NCBI GenBank assembly: GCA_027604505.1
Contig: JADIIX010000206.1
Coordinates: 1-29,965 of the forward strand
Direction: 5' to 3'
DNA from: Gonapodya sp. JEL0774
Lineage: Eukaryota > Monoblepharomycota > Monoblepharidomycetes > Monoblepharidales > Gonapodyaceae
DNA length: 29,965 nucleotides
Shown one piece after another: positions 9,766 to 20,000 of the stretch. Made by a program: the position numbers and the translations under genes. The notes below the pieces were generated by a model, which was given only the letters and a program-made list of their open reading frames with translations, did no database searches and was not told where the DNA came from. Positions within the stretch are counted from its first letter, which is position 1; every line of letters begins with the position of its first letter.

Positions 9766-12700
9766 ATGCCTATTGCTGTCTGTGTCCCGCCCTTCCTTCC
9801 ACCGCAATCTGCCTCTGTGCTCGCACCCTCAACACGAGTCCCACTGACCTCCAACGCAAGTGGATCGTCTGCGTCCCCCTCGAACAACATCTCACAATCA
9901 AGCTCCAGGACCAAATCCGACTTTTCGAACTACCGCGCTCGCTACTACCCCCCGGGCTACGATCCTGTCAAATCGAAACGAGCCAAAAAACGACCGTTCG
10001 GCCTCTTTGATGTTCCCACATTCTACCCCACCAAAGAAGAGTTTGAAAATCCTCTTGAATACGTGGCCAAGATTCGGGAAATTGGCCAGCGATTCGGAGC
10101 TGTCAAAGTCGTGCCGCCTCGGAGTTGGAAACCCGAGTTTTCGCTTCCAGTAGATGTGGGTATCGAATTTGCTGATTGTCATATAAGAGCGAAGCTCATT
10201 ATTGCATTGTTTTTGCCTCCCCTGCGCCCGTCTTCTAACCTCGGAATTTGTTCGGTCCTGTCTTCTGCCTGCGGACTCCAAATCTCCACACAGAAATTCA
10301 GGTTTGCCACTCGTCTGCAACGCCTGAATCATATGAATGGCCGCACACGCGCCGCCGTCTCCTACCTTGACGCCCTCGGCACCTTCCACTCCCAGACCGG
10401 TCGTCAGCTTTCAAAATTACCCAACATCAACGGCCGTACAGTGGATATGTGGCGTCTCAAATTGGCAGTTGAGGCTGCTGGAGGATACGATAATGTTTGT
10501 GACAGTAAGGAGTGGCCGGCGATGGCTAGAGCGATAAACTTGGGGGAGTTCCCGCTATCGGCGACTCAGAACATCGCGTACGCTGTAAAGAAGGCATACG
10601 AAGCGTGGATTTTGCCGTACGAGGCTAGCTTGGGAAGGGGCAGGACTTTGGATGAGAATGGGAGGCCGACCGTGGTGAGGCAAATGAGCCAAACTGATGC
10701 CAACTCTCCCAACGGGCGAAAGACTAAGACGTCCCTCCGAGCTCTATCTCACTCCGATGATGAAGATGAAGACGATGATGAGAACCTTGGATCCGATACT
10801 GAAACGGTTAAAAGGTCTGCAAGAACGAATAGTGGATCATCAGTGGAGCCTTCTCGAACTGGATCTACAAAGAGCAGAAGCAGTGCGGGTGAGGAAACAG
10901 GAGAAACTAAGAGGAAAAGAGCCGACGATGAGGACATCAATATAGGGGATTCTGAAGTGGACTCGGAAGCTAAACGAAGGAAGTTGAATGCCCCAGGAAA
11001 GGTCCCTGCCACGCCAGCTGCGAAACCTATGAGCGCAGAAGATCTGAAGGTTTGTTGTGATGCATTTTCGTTGCTTGTTGTGATTTCTTCTTCAAAGACG
11101 AAGCTTGTGCAGGGCCTCTGTCAGGTCTGCTTGCGACAAACTCTCACTCCAAATCCACCCTCCATCAAATGTGACGGGTGCGAACTGCCTTACCACCTCA
11201 ATTGCTTATTGATTCGCCCACGCCGGGATATTGAGGAATGGTGGTGTCCCAAGTGCTTGGACCTCTCTGGTGAGGACTTCGGGTTTGACGAAGGCGGCAC
11301 ATACACCCTCTCTGAGTTCAAGGACAAGTGCGAAAAGTGGAAGCGGGCTTATTTTGGTCTTAAAGAACCACAGCGTGCGTGGGAGGGGGGTGTATGGACG
11401 GAAGCGCCCGTTGAAGGTGCAAAGGGGAGGGGTGGTGTCACTGAAGAGGATGTTGAAACGGAGTTTTGGAATCTTGTTGAGGATCCATACAATGGCGTAG
11501 AAGTCGAGTACGGGGCGGATCTACACACAAGCGTCTATGGAAGGTGAGGTACTATTGCTGTGTGCTTACCTCTTGGATTGTCCCGTTCATCGAAATCCTA
11601 TTCAGTGGTTTTGCCAAATGCAACCCCCCACATCCCTTCCACCTAACCAACCTCCCTTTTCAGCACCCTTCGCTCTTCCCTCATCTAAGTCGTAATATTC
11701 CTGGTATGATGGTACCCTGGATATATGTGGGCTCCGCCTTTTCAACATTTTGCTGGCATGTTGAGGATCACTGGAGCTATGCCATCAATTACAATTGGAT
11801 CGGGGAAACAAAGACATGGTACGTCATTCCGGAGAGAGGTGCAGAGAAGTTTGAGGAGGTCATGCGAGCGACGGTACCGGAGTTGTTCGGTGAGTGTTGG
11901 TGCATGAAACAGACCTGAAGTCCTGGCTATTTACCCGTCTTAAACAATCAGAGAAAACACCGGACCTTTTGTTCCACATAACAACTATGCTCTCTCCTGG
12001 TCTGCTACAGGAGAAGGGCGTTCCTGTGTTCGCTGCCGACCAGCGACCCGGAGAGTTCATCATCACTTGGCCTAGGGCTTATCATTCCGGCTTTAACCAT
12101 GGCTTCAACATTGCCGAAGCTGTAAATTTTGCAACTCCAGATTGGCTTGAGATGGGTAACAAGTGTGTGGAAAGATACAGGGAATGCAAACGAGCGCCTG
12201 TCTACAGTCACGACGAAATGGTCATACGGATTGCTCGGGGACTCAAAGGTGTGGGAAAAGATGGCAAGACCATGGACGTCCAGGAGGAGGCACCGATCGA
12301 TGCGAAGACAATTGAGTGGTAAGCTCGTGCGGGGTTTTGTATATTATGATTCCCTGCTTGACCGTTCTGCTCTCAGGTTGCTGCCAGCTCTCACGGCCCT
12401 ATACCATCGGGAAACCTCGGCGCGGGCAGTGCTCCGTCGACTCTATCTAAACCTCACAGTCACTTCTCTTGATGTTGCTGTCTCGAGTGCAGAGCCAGGA
12501 AGTCGGAATCGAAATGTCTCGGCCATGTCTAATATGTCCGGCGACGTGGTTGTCCTAGTACCTGGAGGCGAGACAGCGTTCCGGCCAGATGCTGACGAAA
12601 TTGAATGTGGAGAATGCAAGTCGTACTGCTTCCTCAGTGCAGTGCGCTGCGGCAACGACAATTGTGATAGGAAATATGATGAACGCGACGCTGATGAGGA

Positions 12701-13084
12701 GCCAGAAGGTAAAATGGGCAAAATGGGACCGATGGCTAAAACCGGCTCAACCAAAAAGAAGGGGATGAAGGCGGTTGCCGGAGGGGCTGCAAGGATTGAG
12801 ATATATCGGGATGAAGACCTGAGTGGTCCCTCAACTGGGGAGCCCGAATTCAAGCAGGATGTGCGATACGGTTACGATTATTCAAAAACGAAGAGAAGCC
12901 TCCGCTACGTTTGTGTTGGGTGTGTCAGCAAGGTGGGTCGAATCATTTGAATTGCGGCGTCCCTTCTCAAACCTGGTGCTGTGGTTAGCTCTGTCCGTGC
13001 TCGCCCAGTAACCCCGTATTGTGTATTCGCTTCACCGATGAAGAACTGAAGGCGCTTCTTGACACATATAGAAGGCCTGAATAA
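9766..13084 (+). CDS. KDM5: KDM5/JARID1-type histone H3K4 demethylase
   Basis: Fe(II)/2-oxoglutarate demethylase predicted to remove H3K4 methyl groups in the nucleus. Exons: 9766-10155, 10294-11049, 11113-11543, 11606-11889, 11952-12318, 12377-12932, 12989-13084; frame holds throughout, about 959 aa. Domains in order: JmjN (VPTFYPTKEEFENPLEYV, about 84-125); ARID (about 145-242, with VDMWRLKLAVEAAGGYDNV); acidic/basic linker; PHD finger from about 385 (CQVC, KCDGC, HLNC, CPKC); JmjC with the iron ligands in FCWHVEDHW (H577, E579) and AYHSGFNHGF (H665); C5HC2 finger with CGECKSYCFLSA and KLCPCSPSN. It ends soon after C5HC2, so the PLU-1 region and C-terminal PHD fingers of animal KDM5 are absent. 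Two introns (10156-10293, 11050-11112) are frame-neutral and would pass as coding without the family comparison. The ATG choice is the first in the open frame. Confidence 0.95.
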
Positions 13085-13156
13085 GTCAACTTTCACATGA
13101 AGTATATGACGATTTTTGCGAAAAAGCTCGCACATTTACATACTTGTAATATTGTA

Positions 13157-13162
13157 AATAAA
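13157..13162 (+). terminator. Candidate polyadenylation signal of the KDM5 gene
   Basis: AATAAA 73 nt after the KDM5 stop codon, in an AT-rich context (TTGTAAATAAAGCC). Position and sequence fit a cleavage/polyadenylation signal; no transcript evidence is available. Confidence 0.45.
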
Positions 13163-13210
13163 GCCATAACTTCTGCCATGCGAGGGTGGAACATGAACCA
13201 CTTATAAAGA

Positions 13211-13234
13211 GACTTCTACATTTACGTAGAAGTC
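13211..13234. other. Perfect 9-bp inverted repeat (hairpin)
   Basis: Arms GACTTCTAC (13211-13219) and GTAGAAGTC (13226-13234) flank a 6-nt loop ATTTAC. It sits about 130 nt after the KDM5 stop and about 50 nt after the AATAAA, directly behind TATAAA (13203-13208). It may fold in RNA near the KDM5 3' end or be a binding site for the cyclin promoter. Function unknown. Confidence 0.6.
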
Positions 13235-13928
13235 ATTGCCGTGGCTTGCAGCCCGATAGCAACTTTGAGACGATATGCTGTTCCTGGAAAGCGGTAATTA
13301 TAATCCGCGCTACTGCGCTGTTCAACCAGTAAGTGGATCAGCGTGCATTGTCTCTGATTAGGGTCATGCGAACTCTTTTGAGCTGGACCTGGCACTCCGC
13401 TACGCAAATCATCTTTCCCCTGTTTCACCATCCTGTTCTGATTCGAGGCATTCGGCATAAAATCTGGCAATTTTTAGGCACAAATTCGTGCTCATATTTC
13501 ATTCTACTGTCGTGCGATGACGATTTCGGTCCACCGCCCGTTGGATCTGATGTCGGGAGAACACGTCAACGTGAGTGTTTGGAGCCTGATGCGCCAAAGG
13601 ACTGAATAAGGACTCCCACGGACGTTGATTTTGGTGTGGCGGCTGCCCAGGATGGATGTCTTCATTGGATGGCCTCCGTGAGGTGCACGTCCAGTTTCAC
13701 GGATCTCCACCAGCAGATGAGATCATCAATTTTTCATCGAATATTGTTACCGGTTTGTCCTCCACAAAACCTCTCACTATTCTTGTTCTATTCTTGTTTT
13801 TGCCGGCTTTTCAATAGCGCTGGTCCCTCGCGACCGCCTCCCCCGACGCATGGAGACTTCTCTCACATTCGAATTCCATTACGCCACCCCAATCACCAGC
13901 AGATGGTTTACGCGTCACACTGCGAGCC

Positions 13929-15817
13929 ATGCGCCCTTCTCCTTCGCCTCGTGTTCGGGTCACGGCGGCGCAATTGCCGAGCTCAGTGACAAAAAGGCGG
14001 ATAACCGATGTAGAGCCGGAGGATAGCGGACTCATTACAGGAGTGTCCAATTCGGGGTTTGAAAGCGGAGATATTGCGCATGCCCACTCCTCCGCCACCA
14101 CTCGTCGTGCGCCCGTAGAGGCTCGTCTCAAATCAGTTGGGGATCCAACAGATACCATCAATCAGCTTCTCCTCAAAATCAACGATATGAGTCTCAGCAA
14201 ACTTGCTACCAACTTTGATGATGATCGTCAATCGAATCAGATATCTGATGCCCAGATATCTGCTGTCCAACGCCTCCCACCGCTGAGCACATCTCTCCGT
14301 TCAAAACATGTCTCGGCTGCGTCTGCTGCTCGCCGCTTGGTCAGGAACCGTGTCTCGCATGACACCAAAGGAGATACGCGTGGTGATGGACCCGCATGCT
14401 CAGTCCGGGCTGTAATGAGGAACATATCCAACACTCAACGGTCCGATGACCGGAAGGCAGTAGACCTTGCAAGGAGATCATCAATCGTGGGGGCAAATAG
14501 AACCGCAATCCCCGTATGCGCGAGATCTGGACCTGACGATGAAAGTCGGATTCCCGGAAGTGCAACCGCCAGCCATTCATTATGTGAACGTATCCGGTTT
14601 TCAGATATCCCAAGACCCCACCATTCATCACCTAAGCCTTCGCCGGCAAAGCGACCACGTCTTGATATCCGACGTGTCGACACAATGGATGTCACCTACT
14701 CCGCCCCCCATTTACCACCACTGCATCCGCTGACGGTTCCTCGATCTGTATTACCTTCGCCACAGCGAAGTGCCAGCTACCTTTTGACGCCTCCGCAAAG
14801 TGCTGACGCCGAACGGCCAGGAGTATGTATGCCGTTCAGCTGGGGTGTTCCATCGCTCAAAGAGCTGGATGCCGAGGAGGAGGGAGATCCTTGTAAAGTC
14901 CACGAATATGCAGAAGACATTGTCTCGTACCTGCGAATGATGGATGTAAGTTCTGGGAAGGGTTCCAATTCGAAGCTGAGCTGACAACTATTCTGGTCTA
15001 GGACTTTGCCCAACCCAATCCATCTTACATGCGCCGCCAACCACATATCAACTTCGCCATGCGCTCTGTGCTGGTTGACTGGCTCTCCGAAGTATGCACA
15101 CAGGGTGGAATGGTGCCGGAAACTCTTCTCCTCGCTGTGAGCCTGCTGGACAGGTTCCTTTCAGAGACGAGGTGCACCGTTACTGCAGACAGATTCCAGC
15201 TTTTGGGAGTAGCATGCCTGTTGATAGCTGGGAAATACGAGGAAGTCAATCCCCCCAAGATGGCTTTTCTTCTCAATGTTTGCCATAACGTGTACACGCG
15301 CGCGCAACTCAAGGACGCAGAGGTGTTCATACTCACCACACTTTACTTTGATGTTTCGTCTTTCGCCTCTCCTCTCAATTTCCTCCGGCGTATATCACGT
15401 GCTGAGGGATATGACCCGGTAACTAGGACAGTTGGGAAATATTTAGTGGAACTTTGTGCGGCGGATGGAGACTGTGTTGGTGAAAAGAGCAGTGTCGTTG
15501 CAGCAGCTTGTGCCTGGACTGCAAGGATAATGATGGACAGAATTGAGTGGGTGAGTTGCACAAGGAACTTGAATTTGTCCGATAATTCAGACTCTAATTA
15601 TCACTGATCCAACCAGACTGAGGCACTTGTAAACCATTCGGGCTTTAGCCCTGAGAACAGAGATCTCCTTCGTGTTGCGGGTATTCTCAGAAGACATTTA
15701 GAACTCGGAGTCAAAGCACCTTCAATTCGTCATAAATATTCATCTCCAGAATATCTAGCAGTGTCCGTGAAAGTTGACGCTTGGGTGAGGCGTTCTGACG
15801 GAAGATGGCGATCTTGA
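13929..15817 (+). CDS. Mitotic cyclin (cyclin A/B family)
   Basis: Regulatory subunit for a cyclin-dependent kinase driving S/M phase. Exons: 13929-14945, 15002-15550, 15617-15817; phases join, about 588 aa. A long, poorly conserved N-terminal half (about residues 1-325) is followed by HEYAEDIVSYLRMMD, the usual lead-in, then the first cyclin box with MRSVLVDWLSEVC, LLDRFLSE, LLGVACLLIAGKYEEVNPPK and the second box with DVSSFASPLNFLRRISRAEG and VAAACAWTAR. The C-terminus HKYSSPEYLAVSVKVDAW is typical of B cyclins. I could not find a clean RxxLxxIxN destruction box; if the gene starts further upstream (ATG 13669 with an intron 13753-13817, in frame with this exon) about 65 residues would be added. 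The stop lies 140 nt from the convergent Pmt4 gene. Confidence 0.93.
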
Positions 15818-15957
15818 AAGAATGGATTGTGGACTATGATTTGAGGACATCGTACAATTGTCGTTCTAGATTTTTGTTTTTGTTTCAGTTTATAGTGTAT
15901 TTATATTGCTGACTTTTCATGCTTGAAGCAAAATGGATCTATGTTTTGAAAGCATTT

Positions 15958-18900
15958 TCAAATGAATTGGAAGTCCCAAGACGTCAGATACTTCTTTGAT
16001 CGGACATGATCCAGATCGTATATCGGCAGTCCGTAAGCAAATTGCATGAAAAGATAAAATCCGATGAGCAAAATGAAGATGTAGAGTCCAACAACAATCC
16101 ACGAGAGACTCGTGTTATGCCAGTTGTCTCCATCGGGGGCGGTGCCCCCATAAAGCTTGGCACGCTCTCGAAAGCGCACTCTTTCCATCATCAGGCTATC
16201 TTCCCACTCCCTGCGCATCTCCTCTGGGCTAGGTTTCCGGCCTTCTTCGCCATAAATCCTGCTGGGACCTCGGCCAATGACTTGCAAGCAGAACTCCACC
16301 ATTCCACCAGTCACAACATAGCCAAAAACTAAAGCTGGCAAATAGTGGTGAAGGAAGAGGGCTCTTCCTTGGAGGAAAAATGGGAGATAATGGAAAGCCC
16401 ATCCCAAAAATGCGAATCCAACGGCTCTGTCCACCCAGCGACGGTTCACACCGCCCACCTCGTCTACTCCCCGTCGCAATAAAATCCTATCCAGAATCCA
16501 AATGAGTCCAAAGAGCGCAATTCCTAGAACATGCGACCACCAAGCAAACGGATTGCCCAGTAGGTAGATTTGACGCCATGCAGGGGGTCCTTTGGTTTCC
16601 CAGAACGATATTCCTCGGTGCAAGAAAAACCACGAGATCGGTTTCGATTGATACGGATGAGATTTCGTGAGGAGAGCATTGTGCTGAATCATCAGTGATT
16701 GTAACTCGAAGAACTTGGCAAGAAAGCTCATTTTCGGAACAGCTTCAGCATCGTCCGTGGAAGAGCTATCGAGTTTCTTTGCTTCACTTCCAGCTTTTTT
16801 GGACTTCGCGGGTACATCGATTTCGGGCTGCGGCGGTTGGGGATCTGGTCGATGTAATTCTTGAGTTGACACAGTACGGTGTGTGAACAAAGATAGTGGT
16901 GGTGACTCACGTAATTCAACTACCTCAGATACGGACCAGATGTTGCCACTCCCGTCTCGAACATCCTTGTTGCCATTGACTTCAATCAATCCCCCACCCC
17001 AAGAAAGTGGCAACAGCTGCCCTTGTGTGCTGAGCGCGACGTTGTGTTGGGTGTTGACAAGTCTGAATCTGCTCCCCAACAGCAAAGGTTTCCTGGTTGG
17101 CAACCGGTAAGGAGGTGGTCTCTTGCCGACATCGGCATACGTGTCTGGAAATACTTCCAATCGCCAAACGCTCTCTTTGTAGCGTTTTGTGTCACCTTTT
17201 GGTGATGTAGATATCTCCATATTGGTGTTAGTATTGGGCGATGCCACATCGTGCGTGAAAAGTTCAGAATTAGTGTCTTGGTGAATGAGGCGCAATAAAT
17301 CTCCATCTCGAAGATAGCGCGTAGCCCCCACATCCGTTTTGTGGATGGGTTGTGCGTGCAAAAATGGTGCTCCGACAGGTTCGACAAGCCAGAGCGTGTT
17401 GTTTCGCGGATCGCTCTTTGCCAGCGCAACACGCTGCCCATTCGAACTGACTCGCTGGTCCTCGTAACTCAACGGATATCGCTCAAAGTCTGAGTGCAAC
17501 CAGTAGCTATTTAATGCGCTTTGGATTCGAACCGAAGAATAATGTGGGATGGCTGTATTACGTGAAAGGACATAAAAACTTTGCAGCAACAACAACGCTG
17601 GTAACAAGCGCGCTCACCTTTATCTCTCCAGGTCACGCTCTCTTCAACCACCTCCACACTAGATGCCTCGCCGTCTTCAGAGTCGGGCCACACATCCTCA
17701 AAAAACCATTGGTTCCCCCGCTCTTTGATGTTCTTGTTTCCGTTCACCTCTTGTTGTCCATAAGCCCAAGAGGGGAGCGCTTGCGAATGGGAATAAACTG
17801 CAACCTAACAGGCAAGATTTGAAAACTAGAAGCGGAGGAACGCGTTCTCAACTACCATTGTGCTCACTTTGTGGACTACGCTGACAAACTTGACATAGTT
17901 GGTAATAGTCCTGATCTTCACCCCTTCTTCAGAGCTGTCAGTCTCAATTCTCCACAAAGTCTCATCGTACCTCTTGGGGTCATCGAGGAATGGAATAGTA
18001 GTCATTTCCATGTTAGTGGACATAGTCGGACTCGCGACATCGTGTGTGAGAAGCCGCGACATGGTGTTGTAGTGTAGAAGGCGTACGATGTCACCGTTTC
18101 GAACGAAGCGGACTCCTTCTTTAACATCGTCCGGGTGTGGTTGCGTTCCGTTCTGATAGAGCTCGAGATCGACTGGCTCAATTCGCCATATGTTGTTCTC
18201 ATCGCGGTGCGGATAGCCTGTCACCTGTTGCCCCTGTGAGGACACACGGTTATCTTCATATCGTAAGGGATAAGGATCCGGGTGGGAGTGAAGGAAAGCA
18301 GAAGTGTCTCGGTGCCTGAGAGTGATGTTGGAACCATAAGGAATGGCTACCGCAAAAATGAGCCCCTGCTAAAGGACCGATCGAGTCAAATCTTCGTGGC
18401 TCACTCACTGAGGGACTTTCCACTCATTCCGCTACCTTGTAGCTCCGACTGAAACATATGACTCATAAAAGCATCACCAGGTCCCGAACGAGTGAGGACT
18501 GCGAAATGGATCCAGAACCATAACAAATACATCGTGACGGGTACAACAATGAGGCACAAAACCCGAGCAAGGAAGTGCCCTAAAAACGTCGCCTTGTGCA
18601 GAGAAAAGAACTGCGTTCAAAGTGGAGCCACAGCATCACGACAGATCTACAAACCGTGGAGAGACCACGACGCCAGTCCAAAAGCCTCCACAAATCCATC
18701 ACGGTTGCAATTCCAATAAGAGCGACCACAAGGAATCCGACCATTTTCACACTGTACCAAACAATGAGCATTGGAGACGTGGGAAAATTGATCTCACCCA
18801 TGAACGCACCCCATCGCACATCCCAAACTCAATCCAGTGGCCAACATCCACAACCACCATTTCATGCTGAACGGGTCGTTACGCTCAATAAAAAACCTGA

Positions 18901-19856
18901 CCCACGAGTAAGCGCTCGACGTGATGAAGAAGATAAGGGCAGAGTCCAGAAGAATGAGACGGGTTTGCGTGATAAGAGAGGTCTCTGGAGTCCCCATTCA
19001 ATATGTTGTATCGTTTCTCAACAAATTGCAATGCCTCACCTAGTAAAATCATCACCCCTACTAGGACAGAGGTCGCAAAACTATAACCAAGACATCGGGC
19101 CAAATCGAAGCATAGAGGAACATGCAAGGCACCCAAGAGCGCGGGCAGTGTCCGCATGGCAACCCAAGGGACATTGTTGGTGACGTAATCATCGCCTTAG
19201 CGGGTTTAAACATTCAAGTAATCAAGAATTGTCTGTCTGCTTGCGGGGCTCTTTTGCGTCTGCTTACCGATATTCTCGAAATCAAAATGGCCATCGTATC
19301 CTACCAGCCATCCAACAAAGGCGAACAGCAGTTTTCCAAACGGCGGATGAACGTCGAAGAAATAAGTTCGCCGGAGGTACTGAGATGCGAATTTCCCGAA
19401 GTGCACTTCGTCGAAGCTGTGAGCAACCATTCAGAAACACCAAGACCATTGCCCGGGATTCGCAAAGAGTACTCACACCACTTGAGCGGGCTCTGATATC
19501 TGCCAAAACCTCGTGATAAATGCTAGCACCGTAAAAACTCCCATGGCGGCGTTCCATTTGTTGCGAACGGCGATGTCCAGCCTTGTAAGGCAAGTGTGTG
19601 AATGCGGGCGCCGCGACAACGGGACAAGAGGAACAATAGGTACTGACCAGCTAGAGGGCCCTTCTGGGAGTGATCCATGGATCTTTGGCAGGTCGAGCTG
19701 GTATTTGGAGCTGATTGGGACACGATCTCATGTGACCTTCTAGAGTGTCGAACCAACCTTTTGGGAATCAACGTCCAAGACTGCGCGATCCTGATGCCGC
19801 TTCCGGGGGCCTTGATTCCCCTTGATAGCAATCCCGGACGATGCCCTATCGTCCAT
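15958..19856 (-). CDS. pmt4: Pmt4/POMT1-type protein O-mannosyltransferase with duplicated MIR triad
   Basis: ER membrane enzyme that transfers mannose from dolichyl-phosphate mannose to Ser/Thr. Exons on the minus strand: 19856-19758, 19697-19648, 19581-19477, 19416-19268, 19195-19040, 18984-18798, 18751-18655, 18592-18409, 18346-17868, 17804-17618, 17552-15958; about 1095 aa, against about 760-780 for usual Pmt4. N-terminal PMT domain: [16 protein letters not shown] (the catalytic DE pair, near 87-88), [14 protein letters not shown] and [14 protein letters not shown], ending in [19 protein letters not shown] triad 1 (about 343-564) and MIR triad 2 (about 565-782) follow, then [20 protein letters not shown] and a four-helix C-terminal region ending at [26 protein letters not shown] places it with Pmt4. 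The first two exons are my least certain choice; everything from DEVHF on is firm. A 51-nt frame-neutral GTGAGT...AAG stretch after triad 2 may also be an intron. Confidence 0.93.
16899..17552 (-). repeat. MIR triad, copy 2, within pmt4
   Basis: A second, more diverged set in the same order. First: [20 protein letters not shown], then [16 protein letters not shown]. Second: [20 protein letters not shown] then [15 protein letters not shown]. Third: [19 protein letters not shown] then IEVNGNKD. It has no internal intron and runs directly into the exon for the C-terminal membrane domain. The end coordinate is approximate. Confidence 0.85.
17618..18346 (-). repeat. MIR triad, copy 1, within pmt4
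   Basis: Three MIR motifs. First: [20 protein letters not shown], then [16 protein letters not shown]. Second: [20 protein letters not shown] then [15 protein letters not shown]. Third: [20 protein letters not shown] then QEVNGNKN. It begins right after a phase-1 intron (18408-18347) and ends at another phase-1 intron (17617-17553). One internal phase-0 intron (17867-17805) splits the third motif. This copy is closer to the standard Pmt4 consensus. Confidence 0.88.
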
Positions 19857-20000
19857 ATGACGTTGTGAACGAAATGAATTGGTCCCAGGCTGTGGAAGCT
19901 TCACTTCAACTTGTCTCTAATATAATGACAACACAGCGTTCATATTTCCAAAAAAAAAAAGTAGTATAATTACGGAAACTTCAGGCTTACATGCACTATT

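Larger units (their letters stand above)
13085..13928 (+). other. KDM5 3' flank and cyclin 5' region
   Basis: Holds the KDM5 3' end and the leader of the cyclin gene. AATAAA lies at 13157-13162, a perfect 9-bp hairpin at 13211-13234 with TATAAA just upstream. A possible extra 5' cyclin exon (13669-13752) with a 65-nt intron (13753-13817) lies in the second half. Nothing else is recognisable. Confidence 0.45.

Noticed and set aside
13621-13752. Separate small gene before the cyclin
   Set aside because: The frame is short and joins in phase to the cyclin frame, so it is better treated as a possible cyclin first exon.
15958-18346. Two adjacent partial mannosyltransferase genes instead of one gene with two MIR triads
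   Set aside because: The exon ending at 17618 (phase 1) joins in frame to the exon starting at 17552 through a normal 65-nt intron, and only one catalytic domain and one C-terminal membrane domain are present, one on each side.
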